A model generated the notes under the pieces. It saw nothing but the letters and a program-made list of their open reading frames with translations, made no database searches and was not told the DNA's origin. Made by a program: the position numbers and the translations under genes. A stretch of 60,895 nt of DNA. Source: a virus. Shown here in pieces: positions 7,568 to 17,516 of the stretch; the stretch's first letter is position 1; every line of letters begins with the position of its first letter. The DNA lies in IMG/VR virus record IMGVR_UViG_3300012936_000012, positions 1 through 60,895 of that record, one strand, 5' to 3'.

Positions 7568-10500
7568 ATGTCAACAGGCGCAATAGGTATTAAAATTGAT
7601 ATCCAAGGCCAACAAGCCCAAAAGACGTTAGATCGTTTGTCTGGGGCTTTTGAGAAGCTTGAAAGATCTTTAAATAAAACGCAAAAAAGTACAAAAAAGA
7701 CCACAGAGGGCATGAACACTCTTAGCGATCAAGGGATAGCAAATATCCAAGCAGGTCTTGTTCAATTAAGTACATATTTGTTGAACTTATCAGTTTCTGT
7801 TGATAACACTTTTGATAAGATGTTAACTCGATTTAGAAAAGTAGAAGATGCATCAAATCAATTAAAAACATCCTTAGGTTTGCCAGCAATGTCGGGGGAA
7901 GAGAAAAAACGTGGGTTGCAGGATTACGCAGAATCAGAGAAGTTAGTAAAAAAATTAGCAGCAACAACACAATTCACTGCAAATGAAGTGTACGATGCTT
8001 TAAGAAACTTAACTACAGCGGGATTTAAGCCAGATGAAGCAAGAAAGGCTTTAGCTCCTGTGCTTAAGTTTGTCACTGCCGCAGGAGGTCAAATTGGGTT
8101 AGCACAAGGAATAGAGATTGCGAGGCTTTCTGTGCAGACTATGGGAGAAGATATTAATGACCTTGAAACTAATTTAAATATTTTAGCTAAAGGGACAAGT
8201 CAGACGGCAATTGGTTTTAAAGACCTTGAGGCTTCAATGGGTGGGGTAGGTGCAGGTGCGTTAACTTTTAAGGGGGAAGACCCTGGGAAAAGATTGTCTA
8301 CTTTGTTTATGATAGCAGCAGGACAAAAGGCAATCGGTGCAGAAGCACGAGGGTCAGGAGATATGGTTAGGCAATTTTCTAACTCTATTGGTGGCCTAGT
8401 GGGACAGTTGATTGCATATGAAAGCAAATTAGAGGGAGGAGGAAAAGCTCGGTACTCTGCTAAAAGAGACATGTTATTTAAAATGTTGGGTGTAGACAAA
8501 AAATTAGATAAAAAATCTTTAGCTAAAAGACTACAAAAATCAGTTGGTAAGTTAAGTGCAGAAGAAATAGACTTTGAAAAAGTTCAACTTGCTAAAAAAA
8601 TGCTTGGAGACACTGATAAGGACGGCAAATATGTCAAAAAGACAGCATCGGATCTTATACAAATATTTGTTGATAGATTTAAGACTTTAGAGGAGGTTGG
8701 TGGTGGATTAGACGCAGAAGCTATATTTAAAACAGGTTTTGGAGTGGAGGCAGGCGCTAAGATAATTAAAGGTATTGTTCAACTTATGAACAACAAGGGT
8801 GTGAAAAAGATGGAGGAATTGAGCGGGAAAATACAGAAGCATAATGATATAATCACAAAAGCTCAAGACGAGTCTTTAAAGACATTATCTGCACGTATAA
8901 AGCTTGCAGAAAGTGCAGAAGATGCACTATCGAATACGATCTTTGCAGAAGACAGTATGTATAAAGGGTCCCTTGATACGTACACTGCAGTTATCACTGC
9001 TTTGAATGAGATTGTTTCTAGTAATAAAGGGCTGGCTTCAGGTATTTCTGCAACAGGAAGGGCTTTTCAAGCTTTTACTAAAGTAGGAACAAATATGGGC
9101 TTCATGTTAACTGCGGCGGCAACTTTCTCCATTGCTTTAAATCATGCTCAAAAAGCAACAGGGAAGACAATAACGACGCTTGGCGGGACACTTAGAGCAT
9201 TCCATGCTCAGTTCTTAGCTCCAACACTGAGAGTAGTATTTATGTTCACAGGTGGGATTGGGTTGCTAACCATTGCTTTCTTAGGTTTAATTAAGTATTT
9301 ATCTGATGCAAAAACCTTAGGTGGAGGGCTTGCTTCTATTTTTGATGGTTTAAAAACAAAAACACAAGCATTAGCAGGTATGTTTAGGCTTGCTTTTTCT
9401 ACTAAAATGGACGGTGGAATAACTTCAGAGATAAGTAGATATTTAGATCTACAAGAAAAAATGAAATCGTTAAGATTAACTAACGATTTGCAAACTAAAG
9501 TCAGTTTTGATGGAGAAAACTTAAATCTTTCAGAATTAGAGCTAAAAGAGCAAGAATTTAGGGATAAAATTGGACCCTCGGCTGATAATGCAATATCACT
9601 ATTAAACACAAAAACATTAAAAGGCTTAACAAATTTTGTTTCTCAAGTGAAAAAGACTTTTAATACAATATCAACAGTTATCTCTGCAGCAATGGTCCCT
9701 GTTTCATTAGTAATGGGCGCAGTTTTTGAATCCTTAGGTTATATGTTCTATGTAATAACATTCCCAATCAATGCAGTTATACGAATATTAAATTTCTTTG
9801 GTAGTGAAGTTGATGAGGTATCTGCTACTTTAGAAACACTAGGCACAGTCCTTGGTGTTGTGATGGCAGGATTTCTTTTATATAAGACAGTCTCGATGGC
9901 AGCGGCATTGGTTTCTACAGTATATAATGGGTTATTTGGGACAATAACAAGGGTTGCAGGGGCAACGGGTAGGACAAATCAAGTATTTAATAAACTCAGA
10001 ATGAGTAAAGCTAAAAACATGAGTATTGCAGACCAATTGAGAGTTCGGCTTACTATGTTAAATGCAACCGAAGAAAGACAAGCTCGCTTAGTTGAAAACC
10101 TCAAAAATAAGTATAATAACTTAAATGTTGCACAACAAGCAGTACACAATAGAACAAGTGGACTGAATACCAAGTTCAATAATATGATGAATAGTGGAGG
10201 GGCGGCAGTTCAAAATGGATTTGGAGCAATACAAGGTAAGATAGATGGAGTGTCTGGGAAATTAAATAAAATTGCAGGAGTGGCAGGTATAGCAAGTTTT
10301 AGCATGATGCTTTTGAACGATAAAGTTTTTGGAGGGAATGAAACCTTCTCAATGCTTAGTGATATACTTTTGTTCGTTGCAGGTATTTTACCTCTTCTTT
10401 CTGCAGGCTTCTTTTCAATGGCAGGTGCAGTTTTAGCCGCATTATGGCCAATATTAGCAGTTGTTGCTGCCATTGGAGCGGCATATGCTATATTTAAATT

Positions 10501-10840
10501 ATTTAGTAGTGATGATAAGAAGAAAAAGAAACCTTCATATTCTTCTGCAAGGTCTACAACAAGTGAAACAGTAAGTCCAAATACTGCTATGTCTCAAACT
10601 GTTTCACCGATATCTCCGGCAAGCCCAATGACTTCTAACGCATATGCAAGTCCTGTGACCTCTAGAGGGTCAGGTGTTGTCAACAACAACACAAAAACAA
10701 GTATAAATCGAGTTGAGATCAAATATGTTGCCAAAGGCCATCCTTTGGACAAAAAGGAATTCGATAAATTTGGCAAAAAGATCATCTCAACTTTAGAAAA
10801 CCCAAGATCAAATGACAATATGGGAGCAGTAGGAAGATGA
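7568..10840 (+). CDS. Tail tape-measure protein
   Basis: A 1090-residue protein that sets tail length and helps DNA entry. The N-terminal 60 residues are Gln/Lys-rich coiled coil. Residues 130-260 match the TP901-type tape-measure core (T-T-Q-F-T-A-N-E-V-Y and T-T-A-G-F-K-P-D-E-A). Several hydrophobic segments lie near residues 555-577, 700-735, 770-795 and 905-970. A Ser/Thr/Pro-rich linker precedes a short basic C-terminus. It is the longest gene of the tail core, as expected, and sits directly after the chaperone and its frameshift frame. The start follows AGGAG at 7556-7560. Confidence 0.92.
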   Translation: MSTGAIGIKIDIQGQQAQKTLDRLSGAFEKLERSLNKTQKSTKKTTEGMNTLSDQGIANIQAGLVQLSTYLLNLSVSVDNTFDKMLTRFRKVEDASNQLKTSLGLPAMSGEEKKRGLQDYAESEKLVKKLAATTQFTANEVYDALRNLTTAGFKPDEARKALAPVLKFVTAAGGQIGLAQGIEIARLSVQTMGEDINDLETNLNILAKGTSQTAIGFKDLEASMGGVGAGALTFKGEDPGKRLSTLFMIAAGQKAIGAEARGSGDMVRQFSNSIGGLVGQLIAYESKLEGGGKARYSAKRDMLFKMLGVDKKLDKKSLAKRLQKSVGKLSAEEIDFEKVQLAKKMLGDTDKDGKYVKKTASDLIQIFVDRFKTLEEVGGGLDAEAIFKTGFGVEAGAKIIKGIVQLMNNKGVKKMEELSGKIQKHNDIITKAQDESLKTLSARIKLAESAEDALSNTIFAEDSMYKGSLDTYTAVITALNEIVSSNKGLASGISATGRAFQAFTKVGTNMGFMLTAAATFSIALNHAQKATGKTITTLGGTLRAFHAQFLAPTLRVVFMFTGGIGLLTIAFLGLIKYLSDAKTLGGGLASIFDGLKTKTQALAGMFRLAFSTKMDGGITSEISRYLDLQEKMKSLRLTNDLQTKVSFDGENLNLSELELKEQEFRDKIGPSADNAISLLNTKTLKGLTNFVSQVKKTFNTISTVISAAMVPVSLVMGAVFESLGYMFYVITFPINAVIRILNFFGSEVDEVSATLETLGTVLGVVMAGFLLYKTVSMAAALVSTVYNGLFGTITRVAGATGRTNQVFNKLRMSKAKNMSIADQLRVRLTMLNATEERQARLVENLKNKYNNLNVAQQAVHNRTSGLNTKFNNMMNSGGAAVQNGFGAIQGKIDGVSGKLNKIAGVAGIASFSMMLLNDKVFGGNETFSMLSDILLFVAGILPLLSAGFFSMAGAVLAALWPILAVVAAIGAAYAIFKLFSSDDKKKKKPSYSSARSTTSETVSPNTAMSQTVSPISPASPMTSNAYASPVTSRGSGVVNNNTKTSINRVEIKYVAKGHPLDKKEFDKFGKKIISTLENPRSNDNMGAVGR

Positions 10841-11343
10841 ATCTTAAGAAAACAACAAAAGGGTCTTTAACATCAATTAATGAAAATATAGGTCAAGCAT
10901 CTGAGCATAAGATTACTTTTATGTTTAATCCTACATCATTTACAGAGAGCAGATCTGCAGACTACAATTTCTCTGAATCTCAAGGTCAAATATTACCTTT
11001 ATCTCAATATGTGAAGGTAGGAAACACTAGTTTAAAGTTTTCTTTATTTATGTTTAACCATGTTTCTTTAAAAAAAGAATTAAAATCTTTACGAAAATTA
11101 ACTTTACCAAAACGATTGTCTCGCTTCACATACTATGAGCAAGTATCTCCACACAAGTATTTACTCTCTCTGGGGGGAATCGGCGCTTTTACAGGAGTGA
11201 TCCAAACATGCGACATCAATATACTTAGATATCACAAGAAAACATTAGATCCCATACATTTAACTGCAGATATTGAGTTTGTATGTGTTTCAGTATCACT
11301 ATCATCAGATGTCTCCCATTTGAGGCAAATAACAGAGGAGTAA
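10837..11343 (+). CDS. Baseplate tube-initiator-like protein (CIS tube/LysM-partner family)
   Basis: A 168-residue beta-rich protein with the M-F-N-P-T-S-F-T-E motif near residue 30, typical of the contractile injection system tube protein that caps the hub and connects to LysM-containing partners. It overlaps the tape-measure stop by ATGA and is followed 5 bases later by a LysM gene, the usual pairing. Known homologues sit between hub and tube at the baseplate centre. The assignment rests on the motif and order. Confidence 0.75.
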   Translation: MNLKKTTKGSLTSINENIGQASEHKITFMFNPTSFTESRSADYNFSESQGQILPLSQYVKVGNTSLKFSLFMFNHVSLKKELKSLRKLTLPKRLSRFTYYEQVSPHKYLLSLGGIGAFTGVIQTCDINILRYHKKTLDPIHLTADIEFVCVSVSLSSDVSHLRQITEE

Positions 11344-11347
11344 TACC

Positions 11348-11677
11348 ATGGCAGGCTACGATAGAAGTACAAGATACCTTGAATACGGATTGATGGATAA
11401 TTTTGAGTATTCAACTGATGACCGTTCTGCTCATTCAGTACCAAAGTCAGTTAGACTTGTGACAAACTTTCGGTTTACTGCATATGAATCAGAAGTTCAA
11501 AGAGTATATCATGTAGTGAAAGAGGGGGACACAATACATGAGTTATCTATTAGATACTTTGGTGATCCTAAGTTTTGGTGGTTTATTGCAGACTATAATT
11601 CAACAATTGATTTTGATAACTTAAAAGAAGATCAAATAATTAATATTCCTCCTTATTCTGAAGTAAGCGGGTACTAA
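11348..11677 (+). CDS. LysM-domain baseplate protein (gp53-like)
   Basis: A 109-residue protein with one clear LysM module in its second half: Y-H-V-V-K-E-G-D-T-I-H near residues 54-64, the S-I-R-Y-F-G-D-P-K-F-W-W helix, and the closing I-I-N-I-P-P. In T4 gp53 and in injection-system baseplates such small LysM proteins clamp wedges to the hub or help dock at the cell wall. The neighbours (tube-initiator-like before, hub after) support a baseplate role rather than an enzyme. Confidence 0.85.
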   Translation: MAGYDRSTRYLEYGLMDNFEYSTDDRSAHSVPKSVRLVTNFRFTAYESEVQRVYHVVKEGDTIHELSIRYFGDPKFWWFIADYNSTIDFDNLKEDQIINIPPYSEVSGY

Positions 11678-11678
11678 A

Positions 11679-13976
11679 ATGGGTACACCAAAAAAAAGGT
11701 CAAGCCAACCAAAAACTAAAACAAAGAAAAGATTGAGAAAAAAGGCCAAAAAGTCGGAGTTTTTTATCCCAGAAAGAACGAATCTTGATTTAAAAGAGCT
11801 ATCTGGAGGGCAAGATGATTTATCTTTTTATAGTCTTGTTGGACACACTAATCTTGATCCATATGCCTGGATTTCATTAGATAATGAAAACGAGTTTTCG
11901 GATTTTTATAACTACTTTTCAGTAAGAAGAGGAAAAAAACCTAATGTCGCAGGAATTGTTTCCCTAGTCTACAAAAATGAATACAAAAAGTTTCCTACTG
12001 TTGAGTTTGAATTTACAGAACCCGATTATCGGAAACTAAGAGTAGAGAGTTCTATTGGAGGTGGTGGTTCGGAATTTACTAAAAAATTTACATCAAAAAG
12101 AATCGAAAAACTTAAATATGGGAAAGTTTTCTATATTAGATTTGGGTATGTATCTTCACATGTTCAGTATGGTCCTTTTACAATAATTGAGACTGATTTA
12201 AAATTTGAACAAGGAACTGCAATTTGCAAAATAAAAGGCAGGCTTGGTCATAAATTAAGGAGTGTTAGTTCTGTAAAATATTTCTCAAATACATCCCCTT
12301 TTGACATTGTTAATCAAATGGCAAACTTAACTGGACTCCGTATTAATACTAAAGATTTATTAGAAGATGAATTAGAGGAAATGAGACAAGAACGCATAGA
12401 TGTTTCTTCTCAAGAAAATGTGGGTAAACTTCAATTTGATGTGGCAAACAAGATGGGTTTTGATTTGTATTATAATCCCCAAGACAATTCATTACATTTC
12501 GAAAGTCCGTTCAAATTAGAGTTACTAAACAAAGGTAAAAAACCATATAAAATGAGTTATGGTTTTCCCTCTTCATCCATAGATGAGATAGAAGTGAAAG
12601 TGCATCGCCCAAAAAAAAGGAGGCGCCCCACAGGTGGGAAGCTTCCTATGACACACGGCAAAAAAAAGAATGAAGTTTTGATGCTTGAAAAAAAAGCAAG
12701 ATCACTTATTCATGGAGTAATAAAAACAGATTTAGGAACAATAGTACCCTTATCTAGTTATTCTCTTTTAGTTTATGTACAAGAAGGGGTGGAGACACCA
12801 GCAGGGAACACCCCTGTTCAAGGTACAAAAGAATATTTAGAAGAAACTTATAAAAACAGTGATAATATTCAATATCAAATAGAGAAATCAGGTATAGTCT
12901 TAGCAAGACAGAAAAAAGAGTTCTATAATATATACGCAATAGTTAAGACAGGTGAAGAATTAGAACAAGAGATAATCACTGTAAATGGAACTCAAAATCT
13001 CCAAAAAGAAGTCGGTGATCCTAATCAAATAATAACAGACGTAAGTCAAATTAAAGAGACAGGTATAGACCAATATTCTGTCACTATTTTGAGAAAAAGA
13101 AAAAAGTTAAAAAAAGGATCTAAAGCAAAAAGCCAATCATCATCTGTTTTAGAAGGTAAAATTACTGATACTATTGATATAGATAATAAAAGGCTTACAA
13201 AAATAGGTGAAGTTAGATTTAAAAATAAGATAGACATTGATAGTGTGTACCAAGAAACAAATCTTCCAGACAGTCAAAGAAGCAGAAACATTAAAGCTTA
13301 CAGGAAACTTAAGAGAAGAGAGGCTCAATTAAATAAAGTTAGTGGCAATTATGTTCGTATCATCCCACAAGATAAAACTAGGTTTGCTTTATATTCATAT
13401 CTTGATGAGAGAGGTAATCCGTTCAAGGACTCTTTAATATATGCAGAAGAGGACGGAGATGATAAGCAAGCTTTTGAGTATGTGCCTGCAGCAAAAAATA
13501 AACCGAAGACCCTTGTCTCAAGGCAAATTAGATCAAGAGCAAAGGTTGTAGGAAAAAGAAAAGAGTTAAAAATAACTCTTAGGGCAGGAGATTGGACAAT
13601 GGAGTGTGGACGTTTGATTGAACTAACTGATGTGTATCACGAGTACCGAGGATACTATTATGTTTATTCAGTTGAACACGAAATTGGATCAGATGGATTT
13701 CATACAAAAATTGGTTGTAGAGTAGCAAGTAAAAGATTAGTCAATAATGCCAATAATCCAAATACTGTTCAGGGTACAAGAAAAAACAAAGCAAAAGAAG
13801 CTCAGTCTCCTGAGCGAAGGAAAGTAAAAGTATATCCTGTGAGGAAGTTAACTCCTGCAGACCAAAGAGTGATAAAAGAACAAGAAAAAGGTCAATTTGA
13901 TAGGTTAACGAGAGAGCGGTTAAGGGATGAAGGAATTCTATCCTCCGATAGCTTTGAACCAGGAAAAATATACTAA
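11679..13976 (+). CDS. Baseplate hub protein (gpD/gp27-like)
   Basis: A 765-residue hub subunit that should form the trimeric ring under the tube and carry the spike. The first 28 residues are strongly basic. Residues 60-200 and 230-290 contain the F-T-E-P-D-Y-R and F-D-V-A-N-K-M-G-F-D-L-Y-Y patterns of the late-control-D/gp27 fold, which recur in VgrG N-termini. A long, charged, Lys/Ile-rich insertion fills the middle (about residues 330-560), and the fold resumes with R-A-G-D-W-T-M-E-C-G near residue 635. The spike gene follows at once. The large insertion is unusual in length. Confidence 0.78.
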   Translation: MGTPKKRSSQPKTKTKKRLRKKAKKSEFFIPERTNLDLKELSGGQDDLSFYSLVGHTNLDPYAWISLDNENEFSDFYNYFSVRRGKKPNVAGIVSLVYKNEYKKFPTVEFEFTEPDYRKLRVESSIGGGGSEFTKKFTSKRIEKLKYGKVFYIRFGYVSSHVQYGPFTIIETDLKFEQGTAICKIKGRLGHKLRSVSSVKYFSNTSPFDIVNQMANLTGLRINTKDLLEDELEEMRQERIDVSSQENVGKLQFDVANKMGFDLYYNPQDNSLHFESPFKLELLNKGKKPYKMSYGFPSSSIDEIEVKVHRPKKRRRPTGGKLPMTHGKKKNEVLMLEKKARSLIHGVIKTDLGTIVPLSSYSLLVYVQEGVETPAGNTPVQGTKEYLEETYKNSDNIQYQIEKSGIVLARQKKEFYNIYAIVKTGEELEQEIITVNGTQNLQKEVGDPNQIITDVSQIKETGIDQYSVTILRKRKKLKKGSKAKSQSSSVLEGKITDTIDIDNKRLTKIGEVRFKNKIDIDSVYQETNLPDSQRSRNIKAYRKLKRREAQLNKVSGNYVRIIPQDKTRFALYSYLDERGNPFKDSLIYAEEDGDDKQAFEYVPAAKNKPKTLVSRQIRSRAKVVGKRKELKITLRAGDWTMECGRLIELTDVYHEYRGYYYVYSVEHEIGSDGFHTKIGCRVASKRLVNNANNPNTVQGTRKNKAKEAQSPERRKVKVYPVRKLTPADQRVIKEQEKGQFDRLTRERLRDEGILSSDSFEPGKIY

Positions 13977-13991
13977 TTTTGAGGAAAATCA

Positions 13992-15344
13992 ATGATTCAA
14001 TACACAGATGAATATGAAACTAAATACAGAGATCGTTTTTTTGGTAAACGCAGAGCAATAGTTGAAAACAACAACGACCCGAACAAGCTAGGCAGAATAA
14101 AAGTTAAGAACCTAGAGTTGTTTGGCAATAGTGCTTCTGCGTGGGCTTCTCCATGTTTTCCTTTTTTTGGTGGACGAGACAGTGGATTCTTCTCTATACC
14201 TCCCGTTGGGTCTTGTGTTTGGATTGAATTCGAAGAGGGTCTATTAGATCACCCTGTCTACACAGGGGGGTATTTTCCTATGATTGATGATGGCCACAGT
14301 AGCGACGGTTCTCCGATTGAGGAATCTGAGGAATTTCAGTCTGCGGGGTCGTCTGTTCCTGCTCATGCAAGGGGTGAGTATGATGGGTCAGATTTTGGTG
14401 GCCTGAAAGGAAACTATGGTTTACCTCCTTCGGAATATGAGGGGGAATATGGAAAGGTGACTTTGCTACAGACTCCTGGGGGGCATATGTTAGAGTTTGA
14501 TGATACTGAAGGCGGAGAGCGTATACAAATTCATCATTCAAAAGGGGCGCATATAGAAATACTCCAAGATGGAAGCATTAATATTGTGTCTGAAGGAAAC
14601 TTAATTACGTATGCAGATAAAATATCAGAGACATCTGAAGGAGACAGGGAATCAAGTATAGGGGGCAACAATTCCTCAACCGTTAATGGTGACTTTTCAA
14701 CAACTGTTGATGGTGGAGAAAAAAAGAGTGTCCAGGGAGAAAGTGAAGTAGATGTTGGGTCTTTTTCATTCAAATCAAATTCAAACTCAACATATCAAAC
14801 TGATGGTGTGTTAAATATGAGTGCTTCAAATTTAATGAATGTGTCTTCCGGTGGAGATATTAATTTTGCTTGTTTAAGTGATATGTTTTTATCAAGTATA
14901 GGTGATTTTAGAGTTGTTAGCTTAAATACACTAGAACTACTATTACCAGGTGCGCCATACGTAAGCCCATCAGTTAATGTTATCGGTCAAAAAGGTACAA
15001 GTAGATTTGTGAGTGAAGATCCTTTGGGTGTCTCGGTTTATGGTATTGAAGCAAGAGGAGGGGTAGGTGGTCAAGTTTACATCGGAAATCTGGGAGATCC
15101 GTTTTCAACATCTAGTTTATCGGTTGGGCCGATACCTTTGGTTAAAGAACCAGTGGTAATGGGACTGCAGTTAGTTTCATATCTTACACAACTAAATGTT
15201 ATTCTTGGCACACTAGCATCGGGTTTAATTGCTACTCCTTTTTCTTCGGTGTCCGGGGCAGGAACATCTTTACTTACAGGTATCGGTGTACTAACCCCTC
15301 AAATTGCAACATTAAATACAACATCAGCTTTTGTGAGTCCATAA
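13992..15344 (+). CDS. Baseplate central spike (gp5/VgrG OB-fold plus beta-helix)
   Basis: A 450-residue cell-puncturing spike. Residues 20-95 form an OB-fold typical of gp5/gpV/VgrG proteins (N-D-P-N-K-L-G-R-I-K-V and P-P-V-G-S-C-V-W-I-E-F). After an acidic Gly/Ser linker, residues 155-290 contain the repeated short strands and H-M-L-E-F-D-D-T pattern that lead into a trimeric beta-helix. No lysozyme domain is visible, unlike T4 gp5. It follows the hub gene by 15 bases with GAGGA as ribosome binding site. Confidence 0.86.
   Translation: MIQYTDEYETKYRDRFFGKRRAIVENNNDPNKLGRIKVKNLELFGNSASAWASPCFPFFGGRDSGFFSIPPVGSCVWIEFEEGLLDHPVYTGGYFPMIDDGHSSDGSPIEESEEFQSAGSSVPAHARGEYDGSDFGGLKGNYGLPPSEYEGEYGKVTLLQTPGGHMLEFDDTEGGERIQIHHSKGAHIEILQDGSINIVSEGNLITYADKISETSEGDRESSIGGNNSSTVNGDFSTTVDGGEKKSVQGESEVDVGSFSFKSNSNSTYQTDGVLNMSASNLMNVSSGGDINFACLSDMFLSSIGDFRVVSLNTLELLLPGAPYVSPSVNVIGQKGTSRFVSEDPLGVSVYGIEARGGVGGQVYIGNLGDPFSTSSLSVGPIPLVKEPVVMGLQLVSYLTQLNVILGTLASGLIATPFSSVSGAGTSLLTGIGVLTPQIATLNTTSAFVSP
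14691..14703 (+). repeat. Copy of 13-bp word GACTTTTCAACAA
   Basis: Exact copy inside the spike gene, read in frame as Asp-Phe-Ser-Thr. Confidence 0.7.
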
Positions 15345-15345
15345 T

Positions 15346-15630
15346 ATGTCTAATAATCCACAACCACCACAAAGTCCAGAAGACCCTGCATACCAACAAC
15401 TTGAATATGCACAAAAAAAGATATTCTTGGAAAGTTTTTTGCGGCAAGAAATATATGATTTTGAGTATGAAAATGGAATCCCTGATGAAGAAGACCTAGA
15501 TCAATTAGATGATGATTTAAGTGAGTCAGTTATTCAAGCTGTAAGAGATTATGCAACAGACATCTCAGATAATTACTCTAGGATAATAATTAAATATATA
15601 GATCTTATGCTTGAGGCAAGAAATCTATAA
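15346..15630 (+). CDS. Small acidic baseplate-region protein
   Basis: A 94-residue acidic, largely helical protein with a Pro/Gln-rich N-terminus and an Asp/Glu run near residues 45-60. I recognise no family. It starts 2 bases after the spike stop and shares TAATG with the next gene, so it belongs to the baseplate operon. Its acidity and size would fit an assembly chaperone or a small wedge component, but nothing proves either. Confidence 0.68.
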   Translation: MSNNPQPPQSPEDPAYQQLEYAQKKIFLESFLRQEIYDFEYENGIPDEEDLDQLDDDLSESVIQAVRDYATDISDNYSRIIIKYIDLMLEARNL

Positions 15631-15941
15631 TGAAAAAGCTATTAAAAAAAGAAGTAGAGCATCAGATCTCTCAGATGGAAAAAGCAGTAGAGCCGATTTG
15701 GGATCGAAAAGGCATGACTGCAGAAGAGTATGCAGAGGATTTAGAAAAAAGACTTCTAAACGCACTTTCTATTTTGAAAGATGGAAAAGGAGATCGTTCT
15801 CTAGTAAAATCAACAATCAGAGATACGCTTGAATTTATTGCATGGGGTTCTGCAGTTAATGAACTTCAAAAAGCTTCGCAACTCTTAAAAACAATACTAA
15901 GAGAGGACATTAAATATGGCACTGCAAAGAGGGATAACTAG
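15630..15941 (+). CDS. Small helical baseplate-region protein
   Basis: A 103-residue, highly charged helical protein with no recognised motif. It starts at the overlapping TAATG with the preceding gene, and its last 26 bases overlap the next gene in another frame. Tight coupling on both sides indicates translation together with the baseplate genes. Confidence 0.66.
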   Translation: MKKLLKKEVEHQISQMEKAVEPIWDRKGMTAEEYAEDLEKRLLNALSILKDGKGDRSLVKSTIRDTLEFIAWGSAVNELQKASQLLKTILREDIKYGTAKRDN

Positions 15942-17142
15942 AGAAGATAGCTTTAGAGAGGCACTTGATCAAATACCTTCAAACTTTAATCTATCCTGGG
16001 GAAAAGGACTTAATAAAGAAGATTTTGAAGATACTTTTTTAGGTGCAATCTTTGATGATCTTGCAGAAGCAGGCCAGCTTGCTGCGGGCTTTATAGATAG
16101 TACAAATGCAATTCTTGAAATTGTGTCTGCAGCAGTTCAAGTCACACTATTGAATTTAGGTATCGTAGTAGATCTTTTCGAAGGAGTCCTACTATCTTTG
16201 AATCTTCTTTTAGATACATTTAGAGAAGCAATCACTGGAATAAGTGCAAACTTTCTTTTTCACTTCCCATCGACATACAAATCGAGGAGAACTCCGTCTG
16301 AGCTTATGTATGATATAGGTATGTCATACCTAGACAAACAAGATAAGAATAAGCCTGTATCAAATTTAAATAACTCTGCGGCAGTTGTCGTTGCAATTTG
16401 GTCTTTGCCGAATATTGCTAAGTTAGATGAAGTTTATCAAAAACTAAAAAGAGCAATCAAAGGTCTTCCTGTGACACCGATTACTGAATCGCCCAGGTAT
16501 AAAGAAGGTCTTTTTTTAGATAGTAAATTTGTTTCTGAAGGAACTTCTTCTAAACCAGATTGGAAATATGGACTAGATTTAAGTGACATTGGTGCATTTA
16601 AAAAACTTCTCAATGGCATTACGAAGCTGATGGGACAAATAGATACGAAGAGATCTAATTTAAGTAAGTATAACTTTATAATTGATTTAGTTATACAAAG
16701 ACTAAACAAGATTTCTTTAATAGCAACAGAGTTGTCTGAGACAATTGAAGCATTATCAACATTATTGAGTCTTGGAGACTCCACTGGCGTTTTTGTTTGC
16801 AAAGGAAAAGGAGATAACCTTGATTTTGCAAAAACACTAATAAATGCTCCTCTTCATCCAACTTATCCAAGTGCCGATTTTTTAGAAAGTGTAGATTTAA
16901 ATCAGCCTGGCAATCAGATTAATGCAGACCTTGGAAGACAATCTCTGTTTTCTGGTGCAATGGCAATACATTTGCAAGTAGTTGATGCATCTGAAGATAC
17001 TTTCAACGCAATTGTAGATCTGTTCAAAAAACAAGGAAGCGAATTTGGGACATTACAGTCTGAGCCAGTTGCTAATGCAGTAGAGCGCTTTAATAGAATC
17101 GACATTTCTTCAAATAGAAACCGAACAGAAAGAGAGAACTAG
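15916..17142 (+). CDS. Baseplate-region structural protein of unknown family
   Basis: A 408-residue protein. Residues 45-105 form an extended hydrophobic helical stretch rich in Leu, Ile, Val and Ala. The remainder is mixed helix and strand with a Y-N-F-I-I-D-L-V-I-Q-R segment near residue 254. Hydrophobic helices in this gene interval suggest a structural or assembly factor of the baseplate rather than an enzyme. It begins inside the 3' end of the upstream gene behind GAGAGG (15900-15905) and ends 1 base before the gp25-like gene. Confidence 0.65.
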   Translation: MALQRGITREDSFREALDQIPSNFNLSWGKGLNKEDFEDTFLGAIFDDLAEAGQLAAGFIDSTNAILEIVSAAVQVTLLNLGIVVDLFEGVLLSLNLLLDTFREAITGISANFLFHFPSTYKSRRTPSELMYDIGMSYLDKQDKNKPVSNLNNSAAVVVAIWSLPNIAKLDEVYQKLKRAIKGLPVTPITESPRYKEGLFLDSKFVSEGTSSKPDWKYGLDLSDIGAFKKLLNGITKLMGQIDTKRSNLSKYNFIIDLVIQRLNKISLIATELSETIEALSTLLSLGDSTGVFVCKGKGDNLDFAKTLINAPLHPTYPSADFLESVDLNQPGNQINADLGRQSLFSGAMAIHLQVVDASEDTFNAIVDLFKKQGSEFGTLQSEPVANAVERFNRIDISSNRNRTEREN

Positions 17143-17143
17143 T

Positions 17144-17515
17144 ATGCCTTCAATTAGCGGGTTGTCATTGCCATTAAAGATCACACCACGGGGGGGGGTT
17201 TCTCGTTCAATCGGAATAGAGAAGATTAAACAAAATCTAAAAGCATTAATACTTACTTCTATCGGAGACAGGGTAATGAGTCCCCGGATAGGAACGATGG
17301 GTTATATATACCTTTTTAGAAACATGACATTTGAAGAAAGGAATTTGCTTGAAACCCAAATTGCAACAAACCTAGAGAGAGGTGAGCCAAATGTAATTAT
17401 CACAGAAGTAGACATTTTTGATGTGTCCGATCAAGGCAAAATAAATGTTGTGATAAAATTCAAAATAGATCAATACGAAGAGAATTATGATATCTCAGTA
17501 ATTTTGGAGGCTTGA
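17144..17515 (+). CDS. Baseplate wedge protein, gp25-like
   Basis: A 123-residue wedge subunit of the gp25/GpW family, which contacts the sheath base and starts sheath assembly. Visible family features are the early L-P-L-K-I-T-P-R-G-G, the I-K-Q-N-L-K-A-L-I-L-T helix, the G-D-R-V-M-S-P-R-I-G-T loop (about residues 43-53), and the C-terminal alternating strands. It precedes the J-like gene by 1 base, the conserved order in contractile tails. Confidence 0.88.
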   Translation: MPSISGLSLPLKITPRGGVSRSIGIEKIKQNLKALILTSIGDRVMSPRIGTMGYIYLFRNMTFEERNLLETQIATNLERGEPNVIITEVDIFDVSDQGKINVVIKFKIDQYEENYDISVILEA

Positions 17516-17516
17516 G

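Noticed and set aside
8200-8499. 99-codon minus-strand frame in the tape-measure gene
   Set aside because: Typical antisense shadow with Pro/Ala-rich translation of a Gly/Ala-rich coding strand.
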